Positions 27,105 through 35,194 of a DNA stretch of 64,000 bases are shown one piece after another (position 1 is the first letter of the stretch; each line of letters opens with the position of its first letter). Source of the DNA: an uncultured Clostridia bacterium. Lineage in GTDB: Bacteria; Bacillota; Clostridia; UMGS1810. Made by a program: the position numbers and the translations under genes. The DNA lies in assembly GCA_934500705.1 (NCBI GenBank), contig CAKSTI010000003.1:1-64000 (forward strand). The letters are read 5' to 3'. The notes under the pieces were generated by a model that was not told the origin of the DNA, did not search any database, and worked only from the letters and a program-made list of their open reading frames with translations.

Positions 27105-27791
27105 ATGGATTTTATTAGAACATTTGATGAAGCAACTCCCCTGTTGTTGCAGGGAATAAGACTAACGGTTTCAATATCGCTCCTGTCACTTCTCATAGGT
27201 ATGATAATAGGCTTTTTTGCCTGCATATTGGGTATGTCAAGGAGCAGGGTATTAAGAGCGGTTTCCGGCATATATGTGTGGATAGTAAGAGGTACGCCGA
27301 TGATTGTTCAGGCGTTTATTGTCTACTTTGGTATGCCACAGGTTATACAGAGGTTTTTTGTGCCCGATTTTAAAATCGAGCCGTTTGCAGCAGGACTTAT
27401 AACGCTGAGCCTTAACGCCGGGGCATATCTCTCCGAGATTTTCCGTGGCGGCATAATGGCTGTAAACAAGGGGCAGCACGAGGCTGCAAGGAGTCTGGGA
27501 CTGAGCAAATCACGTACTATGATTAAAGTTGTTCTGCCGCAGGCTGTAAAGGTTGCCATACCTTCTATGGTCAACCAGTTTATTATAACGGTTAAAGATA
27601 CGTCAATTCTTTCTATCATAGGCCTTGCGGATATTGTAAACAGGGCAAAGGTTTATGTGGGCAAGTCGTATCAGTTTTTCGCAACGTATATTCTCGTTGC
27701 GGTTTACTACCTGATTGTTATTTCATTACTGATGCTGTTTTCAAAATATTTGGAGAAGAAGTTTAACTATGAACGCAAAAATAGAAATTAA
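27105..27791 (+). CDS. Amino-acid ABC transporter permease (HisM/GlnP type)
   Basis: A 228-residue inner-membrane permease with about five helices. It has the family start (LLLQGIRLTVSISLLSLLIG), the RGTPMIVQAFIVYFG segment, and the EAA loop HEAARSLGLSKSRTMIKVVLP that contacts the ATPase. A homodimer would form the channel. It lies between the permuted binding-protein gene and the ATPase gene; its 3' end overlaps the ATPase by 23 bp. The tight operon fixes the partner of the odd binding protein. Confidence 0.93.
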   Translation: MDFIRTFDEATPLLLQGIRLTVSISLLSLLIGMIIGFFACILGMSRSRVLRAVSGIYVWIVRGTPMIVQAFIVYFGMPQVIQRFFVPDFKIEPFAAGLITLSLNAGAYLSEIFRGGIMAVNKGQHEAARSLGLSKSRTMIKVVLPQAVKVAIPSMVNQFIITVKDTSILSIIGLADIVNRAKVYVGKSYQFFATYILVAVYYLIVISLLMLFSKYLEKKFNYERKNRN

Positions 27792-28500
27792 AGATTTACA
27801 TAAAAGTTTTCATAAACTTGAAGTTTTAAAGGGAATAGACCTCACAATAAACGAGGGCGAGGTTGTGTGCATAATCGGGCCTTCCGGCTCGGGGAAATCA
27901 ACTCTGCTCCGCTGCCTTAACCGTCTTGAAGAGTCAACAAGCGGTACTATTATCGTTGACGGTTATGACATAACGGACAAGAAAATCAATATCAATAAGG
28001 TAAGAGAAAATATAGGAATGGTTTTCCAGAACTTTAACCTTTTTTCTCACCTTACGGTTGAAAAGAACATTATGCTTGCACCCGTTGACCTTAAAAAGAT
28101 GACCAAAGAGGAGGCTCACAAGACCGCTCTCGAACTTTTGCGCCGTGTAGGCCTCGAAGACAAGGCGGACAACTATCCTCACCAGCTCTCCGGCGGTCAG
28201 CAGCAGAGGGTTGCCATAGCCCGTGCACTTGCTATGAAGCCGGACGTAATGCTCTTTGACGAGCCGACGAGCGCACTCGACCCCGAAATGGTGGGCGAGG
28301 TGCTCTCTGTTATGAAGGAGCTTGCAAACGACGGAATGACTATGGTTGTTGTAACTCACGAGATGGGCTTTGCACGTGAAGTTTCCGACAGGGTGATTTT
28401 TGTTGACGAGGGAGTAATTGTCGAGCAGGGCACTCCGGAGGAAGTCTTTAATAACCCAAAGAATCCGAGAACAATAGGATTTTTAAATAAGGTGCTTTAA
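27769..28500 (+). CDS. Amino-acid ABC transporter ATP-binding protein
   Basis: A 243-residue ATPase of the GlnQ/HisP polar amino-acid group. Walker A is GPSGSGKSTLLRCLNRLE, the Q-loop NIGMVFQNFNLFSHLTV, the signature LSGGQQQRVAIARALA, Walker B VMLFDEPTSALDPEMVGEVL, and the H-loop VVTHEMGFAREV. GGAGAAG inside the permease end serves as ribosome site. A strong bidirectional terminator follows. Confidence 0.95.
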   Translation: MNAKIEIKDLHKSFHKLEVLKGIDLTINEGEVVCIIGPSGSGKSTLLRCLNRLEESTSGTIIVDGYDITDKKININKVRENIGMVFQNFNLFSHLTVEKNIMLAPVDLKKMTKEEAHKTALELLRRVGLEDKADNYPHQLSGGQQQRVAIARALAMKPDVMLFDEPTSALDPEMVGEVLSVMKELANDGMTMVVVTHEMGFAREVSDRVIFVDEGVIVEQGTPEEVFNNPKNPRTIGFLNKVL

Positions 28501-28520
28501 GATATTTTCGGACAAAATTA

Positions 28521-28565
28521 ACAAGGTGTAAGAAAAACGAAAGTTTTTCTTACACCTTGTTTTCG
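28521..28565. terminator. Long bidirectional terminator with GAAA loop
   Basis: An 18-bp perfect stem (28521-28538 with 28543-28560) closed by a GAAA tetraloop and followed by TTTCG, between convergent ABC operons. Confidence 0.88.
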
Positions 28566-28567
28566 TA

Positions 28568-31117
28568 TTATTCACGGTTTTTGAGTATTTCCGTAACGTT
28601 AATCTTTTTAAGGTGTTTTGTAAGCGCATATCTCGTGGCGGTGTACGCTGCGGCGATTATGGCAACAACAAGAACATATCCGCCCGGAGGTATTACTGCC
28701 TCAAATCCGCAGTTTACATTGGAAACGCAGTACGGGTAGGCAAAATTTACAATAAATCTGCAAATCGGTATTCCGATTGCCATTGCCGCCGCAGTGACGA
28801 ACAGGGACGGCGAAAGATAAAGCGAATTTACCGTTTTTTCGGAATATCCCAGTGCTTTTAAAAGAGAAACCGAAAAACTGCTGCGGTCGATTTCGAGCTT
28901 CATCAGCAAATACATAACGGCGGCAAATATTATTACGGAAACGCAAATCAGCATTAAAATCATATCGCTCATCAGGGCCATAAATTTTTCCGCACCCTTT
29001 TTCATATCCGCCTTTACTATTTCGCTTATCAGCATATTGTGCCCGAAGGTAAGCGGCTTACTCGAAAACACGGTGTTGTAGTAGTAATATTCGCTTTTGG
29101 GGCGGCGCTCACCCTTTTTCAGCCTTTGCGCATCAAAGTAATCCTGACCGAATGCGTTTCTCATTGCATCAATGTTCATAAAAAAGTAAAGACCGCTGCC
29201 GTATTTTACCTCGCCCGCAATTTCAAAGGCGTACAGCCTGTCCTCGGAGTTGTCATGCAGAATAACCCTGTCGCCGACTTTGTAGCCGAATTTAATCCTT
29301 GCCGCATCGGACATATAAATCTTGTCGGCATCGTCTGTGAGTGCGGAGGCAAAGTCAAAGTAGGGGTTGTCTAAGTCAATTCCGAGCAGGGTAACCTCCA
29401 TTTCGCCGCCCGTCATAGGGAAATCTGCGTAAAATCCCCTTGTGTAACCGACACACGGATTTTTTGGTAAATCGGTAACCGGGTTTCTCAAAATATACAT
29501 ATAATCCGAATTAACATCGTTTGTGATGTTGTTTATATATTCGCTTATACTGCCGTAGCAGGCAATGGAGAACATAATCAGCATCAGCGAAACGATTATA
29601 CCGAAAAACAGAGTAATGTTGCCGGACAGCTCACGCAAAAACTGCCTTATTTTGTACTTGCGCTCAAACGGAACGCCGTCAAGTTTAAGGTTGAAATTCG
29701 CTCCGCCCTTCGGTGCCTCACGCATCATTTTAAGAGGGGAGAGGTTCAGCTTTTTTGAGAGCACAAGCCTGTTTACAAAATACGAGAATATAATCGGCAT
29801 ACCGAGTGAGTACGATACAAGGTACAGAGGATATACGTGTTTTATTTTCGGAAACGAGTACATAGTGCAGTACGAGGACGCCATAGCGTCTGTCAGCAAA
29901 AATCCGCATACCGTGCCGGCTGCGGCGCCTATTGCGGAAACGGCGAGGGGAGTCTTTATGTAGTGGGACAAAATCTCGTCTTTGGTGTAGCCGAGTGCGT
30001 AGAGCGTGCCTATTACCGGACGTTCCTTTTCAATCGTGCCGCTTGCAAAGACGGAGAGCATATACACAAGCAATATAAGGAGAAATACGCCTGCAACAAG
30101 CGCCGATTGCTTGCCTATTTTTGAGTCGTCCACGGCGTCTGTTATGCGTATGTTGTATTTTGTTTCTCCGAAGCCGGATAAAATGGGAAGGTCGATTTCT
30201 GTATTGCTGTCTATGTATCTGCCAAATCTTTTTTGAAATTTTTCTATACCGGAGCGCAGTGTGAGCGCACCCTCATAGAGCATCTTTGTGTTTGCATCTA
30301 TCCCTGCCGAATTAAGGTTCTTTCCCAATGTGTCTATGCCGTCGGCAACGGCGGCGGCACCGCCTTTAAGCTGAGCCGTACTTTCGTTAAATTCGGTTTT
30401 TAAATCCGACGATGACGCAATCATTCCTTTGAGGTATGTATCTGTGACCTGCAATCGGTCAAACTTTAAATCGGACAGTTTTTTCTTTAATTCTCTTACC
30501 GTGCAGTCTCCGAGCTTAAATGCGTAATTGTATATGGTTTTTTCACCTTTGGAAAGACGTATTCTCTCCGTTTCCGTTACCATTGCGACAGAAAATTCAT
30601 CATTTGCCGCAACGTCGCTCGTGCTCTGCTTTACATAGCAGTAGTCGGGGAAACAGCCTATGCCGCATATCGTAAAATTTTCTCCCGCAACTTCTATTTC
30701 ATCTCCAACGGAAAATCCGTGCAGCGAGGCGTAGTTTTTTTCGAGAAATATTTCCCTGCCCGAATACGGAATACTGCCGCTTTCCGCAAACGGAAGGTCA
30801 ATGCTTTGTCTTACCGCAAAAATACGCAGAACAGATGACGAATTTGCCTTGATGTCGGTGTAGAACATTTTTTCAATTCGGACATCAAGCTGTGACAAAT
30901 CCTTAAAATTTCTCTCCGACAGGGGTGTGTACGTTTCAAAAAATCCGTCCTCCACGTTGCACTGCTTCCACTCGTTTGAAACAGAGGCGTATATGCTGTC
31001 GCTCGCCGAGCAAAGGGACACCACCAGCGCCATTGCAAGCGCTATGATAAGCGACATTGAGCCGTTGCGTATGATGTTTTGAAAAAAATCTCTCTTTATC
31101 TTTCTGTTTAAAATCAT
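28568..31117 (-). CDS. Large FtsX-type ABC exporter permease
   Basis: An 849-residue permease. A first membrane helix near residues 22-42 is followed by a large extracellular domain with a helical stretch (~250-330), then three helices (VAGVFLLILLVYMLSVFASG, and further) forming the first FtsX domain. A second N-terminal-type helix (LFFGIIVSLMLIMFSIACYG), another extracellular domain and a final FtsX domain follow, ending YALTKHLKKINVTEIL. ATG at 31117 follows GGAGTGGTAAT. It overlaps nothing but lies one base after the ATPase stop. Such pairs export peptides or lipids or give antimicrobial-peptide resistance; the cargo here is unknown. Confidence 0.87.
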   Translation of the reverse strand: MILNRKIKRDFFQNIIRNGSMSLIIALAMALVVSLCSASDSIYASVSNEWKQCNVEDGFFETYTPLSERNFKDLSQLDVRIEKMFYTDIKANSSSVLRIFAVRQSIDLPFAESGSIPYSGREIFLEKNYASLHGFSVGDEIEVAGENFTICGIGCFPDYCYVKQSTSDVAANDEFSVAMVTETERIRLSKGEKTIYNYAFKLGDCTVRELKKKLSDLKFDRLQVTDTYLKGMIASSSDLKTEFNESTAQLKGGAAAVADGIDTLGKNLNSAGIDANTKMLYEGALTLRSGIEKFQKRFGRYIDSNTEIDLPILSGFGETKYNIRITDAVDDSKIGKQSALVAGVFLLILLVYMLSVFASGTIEKERPVIGTLYALGYTKDEILSHYIKTPLAVSAIGAAAGTVCGFLLTDAMASSYCTMYSFPKIKHVYPLYLVSYSLGMPIIFSYFVNRLVLSKKLNLSPLKMMREAPKGGANFNLKLDGVPFERKYKIRQFLRELSGNITLFFGIIVSLMLIMFSIACYGSISEYINNITNDVNSDYMYILRNPVTDLPKNPCVGYTRGFYADFPMTGGEMEVTLLGIDLDNPYFDFASALTDDADKIYMSDAARIKFGYKVGDRVILHDNSEDRLYAFEIAGEVKYGSGLYFFMNIDAMRNAFGQDYFDAQRLKKGERRPKSEYYYYNTVFSSKPLTFGHNMLISEIVKADMKKGAEKFMALMSDMILMLICVSVIIFAAVMYLLMKLEIDRSSFSVSLLKALGYSEKTVNSLYLSPSLFVTAAAMAIGIPICRFIVNFAYPYCVSNVNCGFEAVIPPGGYVLVVAIIAAAYTATRYALTKHLKKINVTEILKNRE

Positions 31118-31118
31118 A

Positions 31119-31820
31119 TTACCACTCCAAATCCGCCGCCTTTTTTCGGCTTGCGTTTTTTGTGATGTTCTGCACCGCACCGTCTTTTAAGAGCACCGTT
31201 CTGTGCGACATTTCGCTTATGGTGCGGTTGTGGGCTACAAGAATGATTGTCGTTTTGTATTTTTGATTTATTTGCTCCAACAGAGAAAGTATGTCCTTAG
31301 ACGTGTTGTAGTCGAGCGCTCCCGTCGGTTCGTCGCACAGGAGAAGTTTCGGGTTTTTAACAAGCGCCCTGCCTATGGAGCACCTCTGCTGCTGACCGCC
31401 GGATAACTCCTGCGGAAATCTGTTTTTGAGGCCTACGAGTCCGAGAACGCTTAAAATTTCGTCAATATCGAGCGGAGCGTCAGTAAGATACTGTCCCACC
31501 TGAATATTTTCGAGTACCGTAAGATTGGGAACGAGGTTGTAAAACTGAAAGACAAATCCCAGGTATTCACGGCGGTACTTGGCAAGCTGAGCGGAATTTT
31601 TCCCTGCGATGTCCGCCCCGTCTACCGCAATTTTTCCGCCGTCTGCGCCGTCAAGACCGCCGATAACGTTTAAAAGCGTTGATTTTCCGCTGCCGGACTG
31701 ACCGAGCACCGTGCATATTTCGCCCTTTTCGACGCACATATTTACTCCGTTTAAAACGCTGACCTTTGCAGCTCCTTCGCCAAAGCTCTTGACGAGATTT
31801 TCAATTTCAAGATAAGCCAT
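31119..31820 (-). CDS. ABC transporter ATP-binding protein (LolD/MacB group)
   Basis: A 233-residue ATPase. Walker A is GQSGSGKSTLLNVIGGLDG, the Q-loop YLGFVFQFYNLVPNLTVLEN, the signature LSGGQQQRCSIGRALV, Walker B LLLCDEPTGALD, and the H-loop VAHNRTISEMSH. This is the group that powers FtsX/MacB-type mechanotransmission exporters, fitting the large permease immediately downstream. It lies behind a near-perfect consensus promoter with a palindromic operator (31892-31943). Confidence 0.94.
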   Translation of the reverse strand: MAYLEIENLVKSFGEGAAKVSVLNGVNMCVEKGEICTVLGQSGSGKSTLLNVIGGLDGADGGKIAVDGADIAGKNSAQLAKYRREYLGFVFQFYNLVPNLTVLENIQVGQYLTDAPLDIDEILSVLGLVGLKNRFPQELSGGQQQRCSIGRALVKNPKLLLCDEPTGALDYNTSKDILSLLEQINQKYKTTIILVAHNRTISEMSHRTVLLKDGAVQNITKNASRKKAADLEW

Positions 31821-31891
31821 ACTTACGCCTCCTGCGTTGTGTCGGAAACATATGACCGACTGCCGTAAAAAATCGGGTTTGTCCCGTATGC

Positions 31892-31943
31892 GTTAGTTAG
31901 AATTAACTAACTTTATTATATGACATTTAAATTATCTTGTCAA
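31892..31943 (-). promoter_or_regulatory. Consensus promoter plus palindromic operator of the ABC exporter
   Basis: Minus strand TTGACA (31938-31943), exactly 17 bp, TATAAT (31915-31920): both elements perfect. The palindrome GTTAGTTA-GAAT-TAACTAAC (31892-31911) begins 3 bases after the -10, over the start site, where a TetR- or MarR-type repressor would block initiation. No such gene is adjacent. Confidence 0.8.
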
Positions 31944-31969
31944 TAGATGAAATAAATTTTTCAAAGGTA

Positions 31970-31998
31970 TTGCAATATGGAAAAAATAGTGATAAAAT
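31970..31998 (+). promoter_or_regulatory. Promoter of gdhA leader
   Basis: TTGCAA (31970-31975), 17-bp spacer, TAAAAT (31993-31998). The expected start, about 32004, coincides with the 5' end of the long stem of the leader RNA. Confidence 0.6.
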
Positions 31999-32002
31999 AA
32001 TC

Positions 32003-32136
32003 TAGGCAGCGGGGACCCGAACCCACATTGGTTTCACAAAGAATTTCGGTGAGTAAAGGTGCGGACGGGCCGGCAAGGCGGAAGGTTTTGCAAAATTTCA
32101 GCCGACAGAAATGCAGGTTCGGGTTCCCACTGCCTA
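32003..32136 (+). ncRNA. Structured leader or small RNA upstream of gdhA
   Basis: The two ends, TAGGCAG...ACCCGAACC and GGTTCGGGT...CTGCCTA, pair over 21 positions with one mismatch and one G-U. They enclose ~85 bases with further complementary parts (ATTTC/GAAAT, GGC/GCC). The RNA begins at the predicted transcription start and ends 29 bases before gdhA. It has no U-run, so it is not a simple terminator. A second small hairpin (32146-32164) displays the gdhA GGAGG in its loop. I do not recognise a known riboswitch class. It could be a cis-regulatory leader or a stable sRNA. Confidence 0.6.
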
Positions 32137-32165
32137 AGTTATTAATTTAATGGGAGGCATTAAAA

Positions 32166-33509
32166 ATGACATATGTAGAAAGAGTTTTGGAAGAATTAAA
32201 AGCCAAAAACCCCGCACAGCCTGAATTTATCCAGGCAGTAACGGAGGTGCTCACAAGTCTTGCACCTGTGTTTGAAAAGCACCCCGAATACGAAAAGGCC
32301 GCACTTCTCGAAAGAATGGTAGAGCCCGAAAGACAGATTATGTTCCGTGTTCCCTGGGTTGACGATAACGGCAAGGTTCACGTAAACAGAGGTTTCAGAA
32401 TTCAGTTTAACAGCGCAATAGGACCCTACAAGGGCGGTATAAGACTTCACCCGTCGGTAAACCTCGGAATTATTAAGTTCCTGGGCTTTGAGCAGGTGTT
32501 TAAAAACTCGCTCACAACTCTGCCGATAGGCGGCGGCAAGGGTGGAAGCGACTTCGACCCCAAAGGCAAATCCGACAGAGAGGTTATGGCATTCTGCCAG
32601 AGCTTTATGAGCGAACTTTACAGACACATCGGTGCAGATACCGACGTTCCGGCAGGCGACATCGGTACGGGCGCAAGAGAAATCGGTTATATGTTCGGTC
32701 AGTATAAAAAGTTAAAGAATTGCTACGAGGGCGTTTTGACGGGCAAAGGTCTTACCTGGGGCGGTTCGCTTGCGAGAACCGAAGCTACGGGCTACGGATT
32801 GGTTTACTTTGCACAGGAAATGCTCAAAGACCTCGGTACAACTTTTGAGGGCAAGACGGTTGTTGTTTCCGGCGCCGGCAATGTTGCCATATACGCCACA
32901 CAGAAGGCACAGCAGCTCGGTGCAAAGGTAGTTGCACTTTCCGACTCCAACGGATATATATATGATGAAGAAGGTATCGACCTTGCTGCCGTTAAGGAGA
33001 TTAAGGAAGTTAAGAGAGGCAGAATTAAGGAGTACTTAAATTACAGACCCAATGCAAAATACACAGAGGGCAAGGGCATCTGGTCAATCAAGTGCGACAT
33101 CGCACTTCCCTGCGCAACACAGAACGAGCTTTTGATAGACGATGCCAAGGCGCTCGTTGCAAACGGCTGCTTCCTCGTTGCAGAGGGCGCAAATATGCCT
33201 ACAACGCTTGACGCTACAAAGTATTTGCAGGAAAACGGCGTTTACTTTGCACCCGGAAAGGCTTCAAATGCCGGCGGCGTAGCAACATCAGCGCTTGAAA
33301 TGAGCCAGAACTCACAGAGACTTTCCTGGACATTTGAAGAAGTTGACGAAAAACTTCATAATATAATGGTTACCATTTACAAAGAGTCCTACAAGGCTGC
33401 CGATGAATACGGCAAAGAATTTGACGGCAAAAAAGACCTCGTATCCGGCGCAAACATCGCAGGATTTAAAAAGGTTGCCGATGCAATGATGGCACAGGGC
33501 ATTTGCTAA
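32166..33509 (+). CDS. gdhA: Glutamate dehydrogenase, hexameric NADP-type
   Basis: A 447-residue enzyme, typical of the 450-residue hexameric class. The substrate domain has GGIRLHPSVNLGIIKFLGFEQ, the catalytic-lysine region LPIGGGKGGSDFDPKGKS and DVPAGDIGTGAREIGYMFGQ. The Rossmann domain starts near 230 (VVVSGAGNVAIYATQKAQQLG). It interconverts 2-oxoglutarate plus ammonia and glutamate in the cytosol; the bacterial ~450-residue form is usually NADP-linked and assimilatory. It is monocistronic between its leader RNA and a terminator. Confidence 0.96.
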   Translation: MTYVERVLEELKAKNPAQPEFIQAVTEVLTSLAPVFEKHPEYEKAALLERMVEPERQIMFRVPWVDDNGKVHVNRGFRIQFNSAIGPYKGGIRLHPSVNLGIIKFLGFEQVFKNSLTTLPIGGGKGGSDFDPKGKSDREVMAFCQSFMSELYRHIGADTDVPAGDIGTGAREIGYMFGQYKKLKNCYEGVLTGKGLTWGGSLARTEATGYGLVYFAQEMLKDLGTTFEGKTVVVSGAGNVAIYATQKAQQLGAKVVALSDSNGYIYDEEGIDLAAVKEIKEVKRGRIKEYLNYRPNAKYTEGKGIWSIKCDIALPCATQNELLIDDAKALVANGCFLVAEGANMPTTLDATKYLQENGVYFAPGKASNAGGVATSALEMSQNSQRLSWTFEEVDEKLHNIMVTIYKESYKAADEYGKEFDGKKDLVSGANIAGFKKVADAMMAQGIC

Positions 33510-33539
33510 AATTTGGTTAATTTTCACAAATGACGTCAC

Positions 33540-33572
33540 ACCGCTCCGAAACAGGGTTTCGGGGCGGTTTTG
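33540..33572 (+). terminator. gdhA terminator
   Basis: Stem ACCGCTCCGAAAC / GTTTCGGGGCGGT (one G-U), loop AGG, then TTTTGTC. Confidence 0.8.
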
Positions 33573-33629
33573 TCGTGATATTTTGACACTTCGTTTACAA
33601 AACCTTTACATTTTGGTTACAAATTCTTC

Positions 33630-33658
33630 TTGATTTTTTCTTTTTACTGTGTTATAAT
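33630..33658 (+). promoter_or_regulatory. Promoter of M23 peptidase gene
   Basis: TTGATT (33630-33635), 17-bp spacer, TATAAT (33653-33658), 56 bp before the ATG. Confidence 0.65.
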
Positions 33659-33713
33659 GCCAAACTGTGTGTAATATATCAAGGCTAATAAAGAGAAAAC
33701 CTGAGGTGACATA

Positions 33714-35066
33714 ATGATATTAAAAGAAAAATCGGCGTCGCTTTGCCGATTAATCAGAGAAAAGTCATTTGCTGTCTGCTGCGGTCTTGCTCCGGTAGCG
33801 CTTCTGATTGTATTTTTGTTTACATTTAAATTTGGCTTCAACGTAATTGTTGACGGCGAGATAATCGGAACGGCTAAATCAAGAGATTATGTTTACAATC
33901 TCATAGACAGCATTAACGAGGACTTTGCCCCATATTTCAGCGGTGATAAACCAATTACCGTTAAACCGGTAACTACTCCCAAGCTTGTTTTTAAGGGACG
34001 TTTTACGCCCGAAAGCGAGCTTGAAGAAAGAATCAAATCCACTTGTCCTTATTTGAAAAATGCGTACAGCATAAAGTCGGGCGGCGCGACCGTTGCGGCA
34101 TTTTATTCCGCCGCCGACCGCAAGAAGGCGTATAACGGCTTTTTGGCAAAATATGCCGATGTGCGTTCGGACGACTCTTATGAGGTGCTCGACGATGTTG
34201 AGTTTGCCTACGGACTTGTTCCCTACGGAATGGTAAAGAATGTGGAAAACGGCATTAAACTGCTCGACAGCACTAAAAGCATTAACACCACCGTAAAAAC
34301 AGATGCCGACACGCATCTTGAGGATATTTTGAGGAAATATAATCTCACAAGTGAGGAATTTGCATCGCAGAACCCGAATTACAGCGAGGGCAAAAAGCAG
34401 GTAATAAAAATATCCTCCGAAGTGCCCGTTATCCGTGTGGCAACCACCGAGAGCACCAGCGAGGAGAGAGTACTCAGATACCGTACACGCTCGGTGGACG
34501 ACGATACCGCCTATGAGGGCGAAAGCACCGTCAAGAGCGAGGGCTGCGACGGCGTAAAGGTTACGGATAAGAAAATATATAAACTCAACGGCAGAACGCT
34601 TGCAGAGGTTGCCGTCGGCGAAAAGGTTACCGAACCGGTTGACGAGATACTTCTTGTCGGCACCAAACAGTATACCAAGGGCGACGCAACGGGAACGTTT
34701 GAAAGACCCTACGGCGGAAATCTTTCATCAAGATTTGGCGAGAGAGGCGGCAGAAATCATAACGGCGTTGACATCTGCGGAAAAGTCGGCGACGACATAA
34801 TAGCATCTGACGGCGGCGAGGTTATCTACGCCGATTGGGAGGAAGGCTACGGGTATGTGGTTAAAATTGACCACAAGAACGGTTACATAACCTTCTATGC
34901 CCACTGCAACGAGTTGTACGTAACAAAGGGTCAGAAGGTTTCCAAAGGCGACGTTATAGCCGCACTCGGAAACACCGGCAGAAGTACCGGCCCCCACGTT
35001 CATTTTGAGGTGAGGGACAGTTCAAGCGGAAAGGCTTTAAACCCGCTCGAATTTATAGAAAATTAA
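33714..35066 (+). CDS. Membrane-anchored M23 peptidoglycan endopeptidase with G5 domain
   Basis: A 450-residue cell-wall enzyme. A cytosolic stub is followed by a helix at about 20-43 (FAVCCGLAPVALLIVFLFTF). A LysM-like stretch lies near 200-240 (DTHLEDILRKYNLTSEEFAS) and a G5 domain near 240-320. The C-terminal M23 domain (~330-450) has the zinc site: first H and D in HNGVDICG, then the HVHFEV motif. It cuts peptide crosslinks of peptidoglycan during growth or division. Own promoter; GAGGTGA ribosome site; terminator downstream. Confidence 0.92.
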   Translation: MILKEKSASLCRLIREKSFAVCCGLAPVALLIVFLFTFKFGFNVIVDGEIIGTAKSRDYVYNLIDSINEDFAPYFSGDKPITVKPVTTPKLVFKGRFTPESELEERIKSTCPYLKNAYSIKSGGATVAAFYSAADRKKAYNGFLAKYADVRSDDSYEVLDDVEFAYGLVPYGMVKNVENGIKLLDSTKSINTTVKTDADTHLEDILRKYNLTSEEFASQNPNYSEGKKQVIKISSEVPVIRVATTESTSEERVLRYRTRSVDDDTAYEGESTVKSEGCDGVKVTDKKIYKLNGRTLAEVAVGEKVTEPVDEILLVGTKQYTKGDATGTFERPYGGNLSSRFGERGGRNHNGVDICGKVGDDIIASDGGEVIYADWEEGYGYVVKIDHKNGYITFYAHCNELYVTKGQKVSKGDVIAALGNTGRSTGPHVHFEVRDSSSGKALNPLEFIEN

Positions 35067-35074
35067 ATTTGGCA

Positions 35075-35104
35075 GGTCACTGCAAATGCGGTGACCGCTT
35101 TTTT
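35075..35104 (+). terminator. Terminator after M23 gene
   Basis: 9-bp stem GGTCACTGC / GCGGTGACC, loop AAAT, then GCTTTTTTTC. Confidence 0.85.
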
Positions 35105-35125
35105 TCGGAAATTTTCGTAAAACTC

Positions 35126-35154
35126 TTTACTTTTGTGCCAAAATGTATTAAAAT
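35126..35154 (+). promoter_or_regulatory. thrC promoter
   Basis: TTTACT (35126-35131), 17-bp spacer, TAAAAT (35149-35154), 41 bp before the ATG. Confidence 0.5.
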
Positions 35155-35194
35155 ATATAAGATATGACTTTGACAGATATTTGGAGGTTGCGGT

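Noticed and set aside
32003..32136. tRNA-like GGTTCGGGT T-arm motifs
   Set aside because: The T-loop is not GGTTCGANTCC, no acceptor or anticodon arm can be folded, and both copies are the two arms of one long stem.
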